Shown here: positions 50,009-58,764 of the stretch, piece after piece
Numbering within the stretch: the first letter of the stretch is position 1
How the letters are laid out: each line of letters starts with the position of its first letter
Assembly: GCF_040659735.1 (NCBI RefSeq)
Contig: NZ_JBFANZ010000003.1
Span: forward strand, 62,001 to 126,000
Reading direction: 5' to 3'
Origin: Micromonospora_I sp040659735
GTDB lineage: Bacteria > Actinomycetota > Actinomycetes > Mycobacteriales > Micromonosporaceae
DNA: 64,000 nt
Program-made: the position numbers and the translations under genes
Notes under the pieces: model-generated
Databases searched by the model: none
What the model was told of the DNA's origin: nothing
What the model saw: only the letters and a program-made list of their open reading frames with translations

Positions 50009-50038
50009 TCGCACCACCACGCAAGGAGCACCTCCACC

Positions 50039-51034
50039 GTGAACACGCAAGAGCCCCTCACCCCCCAACAGGTGCAGGGCTTCGCCGCCTTGGCCGGCCG
50101 GCTCGCCGACACCATCTCCACGGTGGTGCTCGGCAAGCCCCAGGTGGTCCGGTTGGCGTTGACCGCGCTCTTCGCACAGGGACACGTGCTCCTGGAGGAC
50201 GTGCCCGGCGTCGGCAAGACCACACTGGCCCGGGCGATCGCCGCGACCGTACGGGGCCAGTGGCGGCGTATCCAGTTCACGCCGGATCTGCTCCCCGCCG
50301 ACGTCTCCGGCGTGACCATCTTCAACCAGGCCACGCGGGGCTTCGAGTTCCATCCCGGCCCGGTCTTCGCCAACATCGTCATCGCCGACGAGATCAACCG
50401 GGCCTCGCCGAAGACCCAGTCGGCGCTGCTGGAGGTGATGGAGGAACGCAACGTCACCGTCGACGGGGTACGGCACCCGGTCCCCCAGCCCTTCCTGGTC
50501 GTGGCCACGCAGAACCCGGTCGAGATGGACGGCACGTACCGGCTGCCGGAGGCGCAGCTCGACCGGTTCCTGGTCAAGCTCTCGATCGGCTACCCGGACG
50601 AGCAGGTGGAGATCGAGGTGCTGCGCGGGGCGGCGCTGCGCTCGCCGGAGGCGTTGGAGGCGGTCACCGACACCGCCACGGTCGGCGCCATGGTGCGGAT
50701 GGCGCAGCAGGTGCACATCGCCGATCCGCTCTACGCGTACGCGGTGCGGCTGGCCGCGGCGACCCGCGACCATCCGCAGGTCCGGGTCGGGGTGAGCCCC
50801 CGCGGGGTGATCGCGCTGACGCGCGCGGCGTGCGCGTACGCCCTGATCGACGGCCGCGGCTACGTGCTTCCCGAGGACCTCAAAACGCTGCTGACGCCGG
50901 TCTTCGCGCACCGCATCCTGCTCTCGCCGGACGCCCAGTTGCGCGGGGTCACCGCCGGCGAGGTGCTGCGGGACGCGATCGAGGCTGTGCCGGTCCCGCT
51001 GCCCTCGGGGCAGCCCGCCCCGGCCGGAGCCTGA
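50039..51034 (+). CDS. MoxR-family AAA+ ATPase
   Basis: 331 residues from GTG 50039 behind AAGGAG. Walker A is EDVPGVGKTTLARAIA, Walker B VIADEINRASPKTQSALLEVM, followed by EERNVTVDGVRHPVPQPFLVVATQNP and the sensor RLPEAQLDRF, all diagnostic of MoxR (RavA/MoxR group). MoxR proteins act as chaperones for a partner complex made of DUF58 and transglutaminase-like proteins, exactly what follows downstream. The next gene starts 15 bp after its stop. Confidence 0.93.
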   Translation: MNTQEPLTPQQVQGFAALAGRLADTISTVVLGKPQVVRLALTALFAQGHVLLEDVPGVGKTTLARAIAATVRGQWRRIQFTPDLLPADVSGVTIFNQATRGFEFHPGPVFANIVIADEINRASPKTQSALLEVMEERNVTVDGVRHPVPQPFLVVATQNPVEMDGTYRLPEAQLDRFLVKLSIGYPDEQVEIEVLRGAALRSPEALEAVTDTATVGAMVRMAQQVHIADPLYAYAVRLAAATRDHPQVRVGVSPRGVIALTRAACAYALIDGRGYVLPEDLKTLLTPVFAHRILLSPDAQLRGVTAGEVLRDAIEAVPVPLPSGQPAPAGA

Positions 51035-51049
51035 CCCCGGCGTACGACC

Positions 51050-52222
51050 ATGACGCTCACCCCTCGCGGCATCGGGCTGCTCGGCAGCGCCGCCATCCTG
51101 CTGTTGGCGGGGTTCCGGTTCGGCTACGCCGAGCTGACCCTGCTGGGCACCGTGGCGGCGATCGCCGTGGCCTGCGCCCTGGCGCACGCCGCGTGGCGGC
51201 CGCGCCTCGATGTCTCGCGCCGGGCCGACCCGGACCGGGTGGCGCGCGGTGACGCGGCCACGATGGCGCTGACCGTGCGCAACGGCAGCCGGCTACGCTC
51301 GGCCAACCTGATCGCCGAGGATCGTTGCGGGGAGCGCGTCGTGCCGGTGCCGTTGCTGCGGCTGCGGCCCGGCCGGGACACGACGGTCAGCTATCCGGTG
51401 CCGACCCACCGGCGCGGTGTGGTGCCGGTCGGTCCGCTGCGGGTGACCCGACGCGACGTGCTGGGACTGGTCTCGCTGGGCCGCTCCCACGGTGAGACCG
51501 CCCGGGTCTGGGTGCATCCGCGGATCCACCCGCTCGCCGCCGTGCCGGCCGGGGTCGCCCGCAGCATGGACGGGAGATTCGACCGGGTGCCACACGGGAC
51601 GATCACGTTCGACTCGTTGCGCGAGTACGTCGTCGGCGACGAGCTGCGCCGGGTGCACTGGCGGACCAGCGCCCGGATCGGCGAGCTGATGGTCCGTGAG
51701 GACCTCGACACCAGCCTGCCGCGGATCGTCGTGCTGCTCGACAACCGGGCGAGCGCGCATCCGCAGGTCGTCGACGGCGTGGCCCAGACGTTCGAGTCGG
51801 CCTGCGAGGCCGCCGCCTCGGTGATCGCGGCGGCGATCCGTGAGGACCTGCCGGTGACGCTGTTGCTGGTGGACGACGACCGGATGGCCGGCGACCACCT
51901 CGACCGACTCACCGAAGCAGAGCTGCGCGACGGCCGGCGGGACGGCGCTGAGGCGTTGCGCACGGCGACCACGCGGCTGCGCCAGCAGCGCCTCGGCGAC
52001 ACTTTGGTTTTCCTGACCGGGCCCGGTGCGCGGGCGGAGCTGGGCCTGCTCGGTGCGCTGCGCGGACCGTATCCGGCGGTGCTGGCCGCGATCTTCCACG
52101 GTGGCGACGCGACGGGTCCGACCGGGCCGGGCGGCGCCGGCTCGGTCGAGGGGATGCTCGTCATCGACGCGGCGGACGGCGCTGACTTCGCCGCCGAGTG
52201 GGACGGGGCGGGCGGGTGGTGA
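51050..52222 (+). CDS. DUF58-domain membrane protein
   Basis: 390 residues. Two hydrophobic segments at the N-terminus (GIGLLGSAAILLLAGFRFGYAELTLLGTVAAIAVACAL), then a beta-rich region and the DUF58 core: FDSLREYVVGDELRRVHWRTSARIGELMVREDL, the family hallmark, followed by a von Willebrand-like fold (RIVVLLDNRASAH). It works with MoxR at 50039. The last codons overlap the next gene by 4 bp (GTGA). Confidence 0.92.
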   Translation: MTLTPRGIGLLGSAAILLLAGFRFGYAELTLLGTVAAIAVACALAHAAWRPRLDVSRRADPDRVARGDAATMALTVRNGSRLRSANLIAEDRCGERVVPVPLLRLRPGRDTTVSYPVPTHRRGVVPVGPLRVTRRDVLGLVSLGRSHGETARVWVHPRIHPLAAVPAGVARSMDGRFDRVPHGTITFDSLREYVVGDELRRVHWRTSARIGELMVREDLDTSLPRIVVLLDNRASAHPQVVDGVAQTFESACEAAASVIAAAIREDLPVTLLLVDDDRMAGDHLDRLTEAELRDGRRDGAEALRTATTRLRQQRLGDTLVFLTGPGARAELGLLGALRGPYPAVLAAIFHGGDATGPTGPGGAGSVEGMLVIDAADGADFAAEWDGAGGW

Positions 52223-54495
52223 GGGTGCTGCGGGCGCTGCCCGTACCGGTGGTTCTGGTCGCGATGATCGGCCTGTCCGGTGTCGCGCTGGGCCGGATCT
52301 ACGCCGGTCCGCTGCTGACCCAGCTCATGGTCGGCGCGGCGGTCGTCTCGGTGGCGGTGAGCGTCGCGGCCCGCCGGCTACCGGCCTGGCTGGTGGCGCC
52401 CCTGTCGGTGCTCGGCCTCGCCGGCTACGCCGTACTCGGGCTCCGTCTCGCGGCGCAGCGCGCGGCGCTGCCGGGGGCGCTCGGTGACGCGCTGGCCGAC
52501 GCGGCGCGCAACGGCATTCCCCGGCTGCTGACCGCCATGATTCCGGTCGAGCCGTTGCCCGACACGGTGCTGGTGCCGGTGGTGGCCGCCTGGCTGGCCG
52601 GTCTCGCGGGCGCCGAGTTGGCGCTCCGCTCGCGGCGGGTGCTGCTCGGCTACGCGCCGGCGGCGCTGCTCTACGCCGGAGCGCTCTACGTCGTCGGTCC
52701 CAACGCCGACGCCGCGCTCTGGCCGACGCTGGCCTTCGCCGCGCTCGGGGTGGCCGGGCTGGCGGTGACCGGGCGCCCCGCGGCGCCGCGGGCGCCGGAG
52801 ACGGAGCTGGCCCCAGCCGTCCGCGCCGCGCTGCGGGCACGGGTCGTCGCGGGGGCCGCCGCCGGGGTGGCGGCGATCCTTGTCCTGGGCGTCGCGGTGG
52901 CGCCGCTGGTCGCCGCGCGGGTGAGCACCAAGCCCGTCGACCCGCGCCGGTACGTGCAGCCCCCGCAGGTCGACAGCCTCGACGAGAGCCCGCTGATCCG
53001 GATCTCCGGGTGGGCGCTCAACCCCGACCAGAAGCTGCTCGACGTTACGACCACCGGCGGCGGGGGCGCGGCCCCGGCGCCGAGCGCGAGCCCCGGCGGG
53101 GAGCCGGATGGCGGGACCGGACGGGGCGGGGTCTGGATCCGGCTGGCCGTGCTCAGCGACTACGACGGCGTGACCTGGCGCGTCGGCGGCACCTACCGCA
53201 GCGCCGGACGCGTCCTGCCCTCGGCGCAGCGCACCCCGGGGGCGACGGTGGAGACGATCCGTCAGGAGATCACCGTCGGCGACCTGACCGGCCGGCTCCT
53301 CCCCGCGGTGGCCGCCCCGGAGCAGGTCGAGGGGGCCCGGGTGGCGTACGACCCGGGCAGCGGCACGCTCATCCGACCCGAAGGGCTGGCGCCCGGCCTG
53401 CGGTACGCGGTCACCTCGGCGCGTGAGCGCCCCGACTACAACGAGCTCAGTGCGGCCAACGTCCCGTCGGGGGACGCGGTGGCGCGGGTGCTGCGGCTCG
53501 GCGACGGCGCACCGGAGCAGTTGCAGCGCCTGGCGGAGCAGCTCGCCAGCGACAACGGCGCGCCCTACCAGCGGGCGATCGCGATCGAGCAGTTCCTCGC
53601 TGAGCACTACCGGATGGTTTCCGACGCGCCGAGCGGGCACGCCTATCCGAACCTCAACTTCTTTCTCTTCGGTCCACGCAACGCCGGGGGGCAGCGCGGC
53701 ACATCGGAGCAGTTCGCGGCGGCGTTCGCGGTGCTCGGCCGGCTGATGGGGTTGCCGACGCGGGTGGTGGTGGGCTTCCACTCCCCGACCGGCAACGGTG
53801 CGGTCCGCGGCGCCGACGCGTACGCCTGGCCGGAAGTCCTCTTCTCCGACCTCGGGTGGGTGCCGTTCGATCCGCTGCCGCAGCCGAAAACCGAACCGCG
53901 ACCGGTGGAGGAGGACTTCAAGCCGAAGCCGGAGAATTCGACTCCCCCGCCGACCGAAGCGCCGACGCCGACCGCGGCCCCGACGGAGTCGGTGTCGCCG
54001 GCCGCCGTGGCCGAACCGCCCCGGCAGGGTGGCGTGGGCGCCCCGCTGCTCGCCGGCATCGGAGTCGGCACGCTGGCGCTGCTGCTGGCGGGCGCGGCGA
54101 TGACGGTGGTGCTGTTGCGGCGGTCGCAGCGGCGGCGCCGGCTGGATGCGGGTTCACCGGCGGCACGGATCGCCGGGGCATGGCTGGAGGTGACCGACGC
54201 GTTGCGGCTGGCCGGGCAGCCGGCGGCGGCGCATCTGGCAGCGACGGAGGTGGCGGCGCACGCGGTGCGGGTCCACGACGCGGCCGCTGCGGTCCGCGCC
54301 CCGGTGCCCCCGATCGACGAGCTGGCCGCATTGGTCAACCTGACGGCGTTCGCGCCGGCCGGGACGGGCGAGGAGCAGGCACGGCACGCCGGGGCGCAGG
54401 CGGTGGCGTACGCGGATCAGCTGCGCGCCCGTCGCTCGTGGTGGCGGCGGCTGCTCTGGTCGGTGCACCCCGGCCCGCTGCGCTGGCGCCGCTGA
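52219..54495 (+). CDS. TgpA-type membrane transglutaminase-like protein with lost catalytic Cys and His
   Basis: About 758 residues from GTG 52219, which overlaps the DUF58 stop. Up to seven N-terminal hydrophobic segments (DUF3488-like) lead to an extracellular domain, then a transglutaminase core near residues 440-560, another helix near 612-636 and a cytoplasmic tail. In the core the usual GxCEQFA is GTSEQFA (Ser 496) and the usual HAWPE is YAWPE (Tyr 535); the surrounding residues AAAFAVLGRLMGLPTRVVVGF and GWVPFDPLP are well conserved. Both active-site residues are thus replaced, so it is probably a non-catalytic member that keeps the fold. Context with MoxR and DUF58 is standard. Confidence 0.88.
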   Translation: MRVLRALPVPVVLVAMIGLSGVALGRIYAGPLLTQLMVGAAVVSVAVSVAARRLPAWLVAPLSVLGLAGYAVLGLRLAAQRAALPGALGDALADAARNGIPRLLTAMIPVEPLPDTVLVPVVAAWLAGLAGAELALRSRRVLLGYAPAALLYAGALYVVGPNADAALWPTLAFAALGVAGLAVTGRPAAPRAPETELAPAVRAALRARVVAGAAAGVAAILVLGVAVAPLVAARVSTKPVDPRRYVQPPQVDSLDESPLIRISGWALNPDQKLLDVTTTGGGGAAPAPSASPGGEPDGGTGRGGVWIRLAVLSDYDGVTWRVGGTYRSAGRVLPSAQRTPGATVETIRQEITVGDLTGRLLPAVAAPEQVEGARVAYDPGSGTLIRPEGLAPGLRYAVTSARERPDYNELSAANVPSGDAVARVLRLGDGAPEQLQRLAEQLASDNGAPYQRAIAIEQFLAEHYRMVSDAPSGHAYPNLNFFLFGPRNAGGQRGTSEQFAAAFAVLGRLMGLPTRVVVGFHSPTGNGAVRGADAYAWPEVLFSDLGWVPFDPLPQPKTEPRPVEEDFKPKPENSTPPPTEAPTPTAAPTESVSPAAVAEPPRQGGVGAPLLAGIGVGTLALLLAGAAMTVVLLRRSQRRRRLDAGSPAARIAGAWLEVTDALRLAGQPAAAHLAATEVAAHAVRVHDAAAAVRAPVPPIDELAALVNLTAFAPAGTGEEQARHAGAQAVAYADQLRARRSWWRRLLWSVHPGPLRWRR

Positions 54496-54499
54496 TCGC

Positions 54500-54700
54500 T
54501 CAGCCTGGCAGCGGGTGGCATGGCTCGACGCGGTCGGCGAGCCGGCGAAGCAGGCCGGCGGTCGCCCGGCGGACCGGGTCGACGCGGTGGGGTCGCGGGG
54601 CCCGGGTGGGACGTGGCGGCACGATCGGCGCGTCCGGCCGGGCGGAGAGCACGTGGCGGCGGGTGGCGGTCAGCGCGAGGTTCATCCCCAGTGGATCCAT
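54500..54700 (-). CDS. Small hypothetical protein (66 aa)
   Basis: ATG 54700 overlaps the TGA of the LacI-type gene (ATGA), so it is translationally coupled. The product, MDPLGMNLALTATRRHVLSA followed by an Arg/Pro-rich segment, is basic and short. No family recognised. Converges with the transglutaminase-like gene, with 4 bp between stops. Confidence 0.5.
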   Translation of the reverse strand: MDPLGMNLALTATRRHVLSARPDAPIVPPRPTRAPRPHRVDPVRRATAGLLRRLADRVEPCHPLPG

Positions 54701-55770
54701 CAGGTCCTCCCCGTTGGCGACGGGCCGGTGGAGGCCCGCACGATGAGTTCGGTCGGCAGCACGACCTGGCGGTCGGCGGGGTCGGCGGGCGGATCGAGCA
54801 GCAGGCCTCCGGCGATGCGGCCGCGTTCGATGGCGGGCTGCCGGATGGTGGTCAGTCCGGCGGCGCCGGCCTCCGGGATGTCGTCGAAGCCGACGACGGA
54901 GACGTCGTGTCCGGCGCGCAGTCCCCGCGCGGCCAGCGCGTCGAGCACGCCGAGTGCGAGCAGGTCGGTGAGGGCGAGCACCGCGGTCGGCGGGTGCGCG
55001 CAATCGAGCAGGTACGCGGCGGCGGTGGCTCCCGCCTCCCGACTGTTGTCCGCCGCGTTGGCGGTGCTCACGTCCGTCCACGCGATGCCGGCCGCGGCGA
55101 ACGCGTCGTGGTATCCCCGCAGCCGTTCGCGGCTCACGTAGTAGGGCACGTCCCCGGGGGCCGCGATGGTCACCGGCCGGGTCTGCCGGTCGACGGTGAG
55201 CCAGTCGCCGATTACGGCGATGCGGCGATGGCCGAGCCGCGCGAGGTGCTCCCCCGCAGCACGGGTCGCGGCCGCCTCATCAATGCCCACGCACGCGGCG
55301 TTGCGGCCGCCGTCGTGCTCGCCGCTGACGATCGGCAGGCGCCGGGCCCGGATCACGGGCAGCGATCGGTGCCACTCCGGCACGCAGTAGATGCAGAACC
55401 CGTCGACCACGGCGTTGCGCACCGCGTTCATGCCCGCCTCGTCGTCCCCCGGCGACAGCGGTAGCAGCAACAGTCCGCTGTCGTGCCGCTCCGCCGCTTC
55501 GGAGAGCCCGCGAAGGAACTGCACGGCGTACGGGTCGGTGAAGGCGTACGACATCGTCGCGGTGAAGAGCACACCGATCGCCCCGACCCGTCCCCGGCGC
55601 AGCGACCGGGCGGTCGGGTTGGGGCCGGAGTATCCGAGCCGCCGCGCCGTTTCCAGGATCCTCTCGCGCAGCTCCGGGGAGAGCTGATCGGGACGGCTGT
55701 ACGCATTGGACACGGTGCTGCGCGACACCCCGACGGCGTCGGCGATGGTCTGAAGCGTCCCACCCATCAT
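54700..55770 (-). CDS. LacI-family transcriptional regulator
   Basis: 356 residues from ATG 55770 (or 55767). The N-terminal helix-turn-helix is LQTIADAVGVSRSTVSNAYSRPDQLSPELRERIL, followed by the hinge ARRLGYSGPNPTARSLRRGR and a periplasmic-binding-protein-like effector domain (GAIGVLFTATMSYAFTDPYAVQFL ... SVVGFDDIPEAGAAGLTTIRQP). The open frame extends 22 codons upstream, but those would cover the operator. Paired palindromic sites at 55781-55810 suggest autoregulation. The effector is unknown; no sugar transporter is adjacent. Confidence 0.9.
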   Translation of the reverse strand: MMGGTLQTIADAVGVSRSTVSNAYSRPDQLSPELRERILETARRLGYSGPNPTARSLRRGRVGAIGVLFTATMSYAFTDPYAVQFLRGLSEAAERHDSGLLLLPLSPGDDEAGMNAVRNAVVDGFCIYCVPEWHRSLPVIRARRLPIVSGEHDGGRNAACVGIDEAAATRAAGEHLARLGHRRIAVIGDWLTVDRQTRPVTIAAPGDVPYYVSRERLRGYHDAFAAAGIAWTDVSTANAADNSREAGATAAAYLLDCAHPPTAVLALTDLLALGVLDALAARGLRAGHDVSVVGFDDIPEAGAAGLTTIRQPAIERGRIAGGLLLDPPADPADRQVVLPTELIVRASTGPSPTGRT

Positions 55771-55780
55771 GGCCTCTTCT

Positions 55781-55810
55781 GTATCGATACTGCGCCGTCT
55801 GAATCGATAC
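55781..55810. promoter_or_regulatory. Paired operator-like palindromes upstream of the LacI-type gene
   Basis: GTATCGATAC (55781-55790, a perfect palindrome) and GAATCGATAC (55801-55810) lie 20 bp apart, about two helical turns, immediately upstream of the regulator's start. The pattern suits binding by the LacI-type protein itself. Confidence 0.55.
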
Positions 55811-56069
55811 AGTACTCCGATCGAACCACGACGCAACCCTCGCGGCGCGCACGTCCCTCAGGACGCCACGCCCAGGCGCCGGGGGCTCCCAGACGGCGGG
55901 CGGAAGACCGAATGCGCCCGAGGGATCTGGCCAGAAAGCCGGTCAACGGCGGTCACCGGCCGTCCACGACCGCTTCACGGCGATGTCCCACTGAATCGAG
56001 GAGGCGAGGCGGCTCGCCTGTGACGACGAGCAGTGAGGTCACACCAGACACCACGATCTACGCTCGGGT

Positions 56070-56834
56070 ATGAGACCAAAGCATCCGGTGAATCCGAGTA
56101 GGCCCACGCCTCGGATCGTGCAGGCAGAGCATCTAGCAGGCTTCACCACAGGCCAGCTCATGGACGTGATGAAGGCCTTCATGGTGATCCTGACCCTGCC
56201 CCGGTGGGCTGCTGACCACGTCGACGCACTCGTCGTACCGACCGGTCAGGGCGAGGAGTGGCGTCTCACCCATGCGATCCGCAGCTGGGAGACCAACCGA
56301 GACATCAGGTACCTGCTGGTAGCGAATGGGAACCCGGCGGAAGACACGTACGTCGAGATCACGCTCGACTACCTGCGCACTCTCGGCCTCCGCCGCGTGC
56401 GTGGGGTCCATCTCCAGGCCGAACCGGCCCCCAACACCGGCCTACAAGGCGCATGGATCGTCGGCCGGGTCGAAGACCTCGGCATCACAAGCCTCGCGCT
56501 CACCGTCTCCGCCTACCACCTGCCCCGCGTCTACCTCACAACCCTCAAAGCGCTCAGCCGGAGCGGGATCCGGATCCCCCTCGTTCCGGACCCAGTGACC
56601 ATCCCTCCCCACACCGCCATCCCGGAAACGCAAGCCACCGCCTACGACCTGCTCCCCGGGGAAGCGGAACGCATCCTCACGTACATGAACAGGGAATGGG
56701 TTGCCACGCTCGAGGAACTGCAGGAGTACCTGCAGTGGCTATGGAGCCCTTCGCGTCTGCCGGGCAGCCGACAGTACGCCGACCCACCGGGGACAGCAGC
56801 CAGGCCGAGGGGGTCACATCGCCACGCCCCGTAA
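56070..56834 (+). CDS. YdcF/DUF218-like protein, hypothetical
   Basis: 254 residues from ATG 56070. The core resembles the DUF218/YdcF fold: DALVVPTGQGEEWRLTHAIRSWETNRDIRYLLVANGN with a phosphate-loop-like turn, YLRTLGLRRVRGVHLQ, and LALTVSAYHLPRVYLTTLKAL, where the His in SAYHLPR aligns with the family's conserved His. No signal peptide. Enzymatic role unknown. The last about 25 residues are Pro/Arg-rich. It converges with the SDR gene 44 bp away. Confidence 0.7.
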   Translation: MRPKHPVNPSRPTPRIVQAEHLAGFTTGQLMDVMKAFMVILTLPRWAADHVDALVVPTGQGEEWRLTHAIRSWETNRDIRYLLVANGNPAEDTYVEITLDYLRTLGLRRVRGVHLQAEPAPNTGLQGAWIVGRVEDLGITSLALTVSAYHLPRVYLTTLKALSRSGIRIPLVPDPVTIPPHTAIPETQATAYDLLPGEAERILTYMNREWVATLEELQEYLQWLWSPSRLPGSRQYADPPGTAARPRGSHRHAP

Positions 56835-56878
56835 GCTCTACGTCCACTGTAGAGCGGATGAGATTTCTGGGACACGCG

Positions 56879-57679
56879 CTAGCGCGGCGGCGGCGCCAGC
56901 CGGTCGACCATCGTGCGCATCGCGCCGAGCCAGGCGTCCGGGTCCTCGACCTTGCGGCGGGCGTACCCGGCGACCTCCGGATGCGGCAGGATCAGGAAAC
57001 GCTCGTCGGCGAGCTCGGCGATCACGGCGTCGGCGACCTGCTCGGGGGTGAGCACCGCGCCGGACGCGGCGGTCACCAGCGCGCCGAGATGCCCGGCGTC
57101 GAGCCCGTCGGTGAGCATCGGCGTGCGTACGCCCTGGGGGCAGAGGGCGCTGACCCGGATGCCGCGGTCGCGGTAGGTGATCGCCAGCCACTCCGCGAAG
57201 CCGACAGCCGCGTGCTTCGTCACGGTGTACGGGGCGTCCCCGACGGCGGTCAGCAACCCCGCGGCCGAGCAGGTCTGCAGGAGGTATCCCTCGCCGCGGG
57301 CGAGCATCCCGGGCAGCACCGCCCGGGCGGCGTAGATGTGGGCGAGCACGTTGACCGCCCACGCCCGCCGCCAGTCGGCGTCGCTCGCGTCGACCCCCGC
57401 ACCAACGGTCACCCCGGCGTTGGCGCAGAACAGGTCGATCCGACCGTGCCGCCGCTCGGTCTCGGCGACCAGACCGCGTACCTGTTCCTCGTCGGTGACG
57501 TCGACTGCGACGGCGGAGGCGGTCGGACCGATCTCAGCGGCGACCCGGGCGGCGGCGGCGGCGTCGAGGTCGGCCACCACGACGGCGGCCGCGCCCTCGG
57601 TGGCGAACCGGCGGGCGAGCGCGGCGCCGATGCCGCCCGCTCCCCCGGTCAGCACGACCACCCGGCCGGCGAGTTCCAT
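56879..57679 (-). CDS. Short-chain dehydrogenase/reductase
   Basis: 266 residues from ATG 57679 (MELAGRVVVLTGG). NAD(P)-binding TGGAGGIGAALARRF near residue 10, NAG in FCANAGVTVGAG near 87, the catalytic YTVTKHAA (Tyr-x-x-x-Lys) near 150, and LCPQGVRTPM after it: a classical SDR. The start sits one base from the LLM oxidoreductase stop, so they share an operon. The substrate is unknown. Confidence 0.93.
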   Translation of the reverse strand: MELAGRVVVLTGGAGGIGAALARRFATEGAAAVVVADLDAAAAARVAAEIGPTASAVAVDVTDEEQVRGLVAETERRHGRIDLFCANAGVTVGAGVDASDADWRRAWAVNVLAHIYAARAVLPGMLARGEGYLLQTCSAAGLLTAVGDAPYTVTKHAAVGFAEWLAITYRDRGIRVSALCPQGVRTPMLTDGLDAGHLGALVTAASGAVLTPEQVADAVIAELADERFLILPHPEVAGYARRKVEDPDAWLGAMRTMVDRLAPPPR

Positions 57680-57680
57680 G

Positions 57681-58679
57681 TCAGAAACCTTCCACTGTGG
57701 TCGGCCCGAGTCGCGCGGCCATGGTGGCGAACGCCGCTGTCCCGCCGGCCTCCAGCTCCGGAGTGGGCAGCAGGGCGATGACCGGGGTGGCGACGCCGGC
57801 GTCGGCGTAGCGCTGCACCTGCGCCCGGCACTCCTCGGGTGACCCGTGCAGCACCAGGTCGTCGACGAGCTCATCGGGGACGGCCGCGAGCGCGCCCCGG
57901 CGGTCGCCCGCCGCCCATGCCTCCCAGACCGGCCCGAGCACGCTTTCCCGCCCGAGCCACCGGTGGAACTCGGCGTAGGCCGGCACGGTGAGGTAGGCGG
58001 TGATCATCCGCCGCCCCAGATTCCGCGCGTACCCGGCGTCCTCGGTCGGGCAGACGAAGATCCGGGCGGCCACCTCGAAACCCTCGCGCCGCTCCCCGAC
58101 CTCGGCGACCACCCGGGGCACATCGGACGCGGCGAGCCAGTTGAGGATGACGCCGTCGGCCTCGGCCCCGGCCAGCCGCAGCATCCGGGGCCGCAGCGCG
58201 GCGAGCAGGATCGCCGGCGGCACCGCGGGCGGCCGTTCCAGCCGGAACCGCCGTACCGCGAACGTGTCGTACTGCTCGTCGACGGCCTCGCCACGCAGCG
58301 CCGCACGCAGAAAGCGCAGCATGTCGCGGGTGCGACGGTACGGCTCGGTGAACGGCACGGCGTTCCAGTCCCGTACCAGCACTGGCGACGAGGCGCCGAT
58401 GCCGAGCGCGAAGCGGCCCGGCGCGGCCTCGGCCAGCGCGGCGGCGGTCATCGCGAGCAGCCCGGGACCGCGGGTGAAGACCGGGACGATCGCGGTCCCC
58501 AGCCGCAGCTCCGGCTGCCAGGCGGCGGCGAGCGCGAGCGGGGTGAACGCGTCGACTCCGGCGACCTCCGACGACCAGAGGTCGGTGAAGCCGGCCTGGG
58601 CGAGCGTCGAGTAGATCCCGGCGTGGTCGGCGAGCGGGACACCGCTCAACGGCACGGTCATGCCCCAGCGAGTGGTCAC
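57681..58679 (-). CDS. LLM-class F420-dependent oxidoreductase
   Basis: 332 residues from GTG 58679; the open frame extends upstream but the family start (RWGMTVPLSGVPLADHAGIYSTLAQAGFTDLWSSEVAG) fits here. Characteristic motifs are LRLGTAIVPVFTRGPGLLAMTAAALAEAAPGRFALGIGASSPVLVRDWN and AGADGVILNWLAASDV-like. Such luciferase-like enzymes use cofactor F420 in actinobacteria to reduce or oxidise unknown substrates. First gene of a two-gene unit with the SDR. Divergent from the DUF1028 gene with 85 bp between. Confidence 0.88.
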   Translation of the reverse strand: MTTRWGMTVPLSGVPLADHAGIYSTLAQAGFTDLWSSEVAGVDAFTPLALAAAWQPELRLGTAIVPVFTRGPGLLAMTAAALAEAAPGRFALGIGASSPVLVRDWNAVPFTEPYRRTRDMLRFLRAALRGEAVDEQYDTFAVRRFRLERPPAVPPAILLAALRPRMLRLAGAEADGVILNWLAASDVPRVVAEVGERREGFEVAARIFVCPTEDAGYARNLGRRMITAYLTVPAYAEFHRWLGRESVLGPVWEAWAAGDRRGALAAVPDELVDDLVLHGSPEECRAQVQRYADAGVATPVIALLPTPELEAGGTAAFATMAARLGPTTVEGF

Positions 58680-58764
58680 CGACTGATCCTGCCCGCCAAC
58701 CACCGGGCTCGGCAAGATCTCCCGGGGTTCCGCAATTCGTCGATGGGATCGGTAACCTCGCGGT

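Noticed and set aside
48473..51187. 904-codon minus-strand frame across the FN3 protein and moxR
   Set aside because: Shadow frame, rich in Arg/Gly/His, opposite a clear FN3 and MoxR coding strand.
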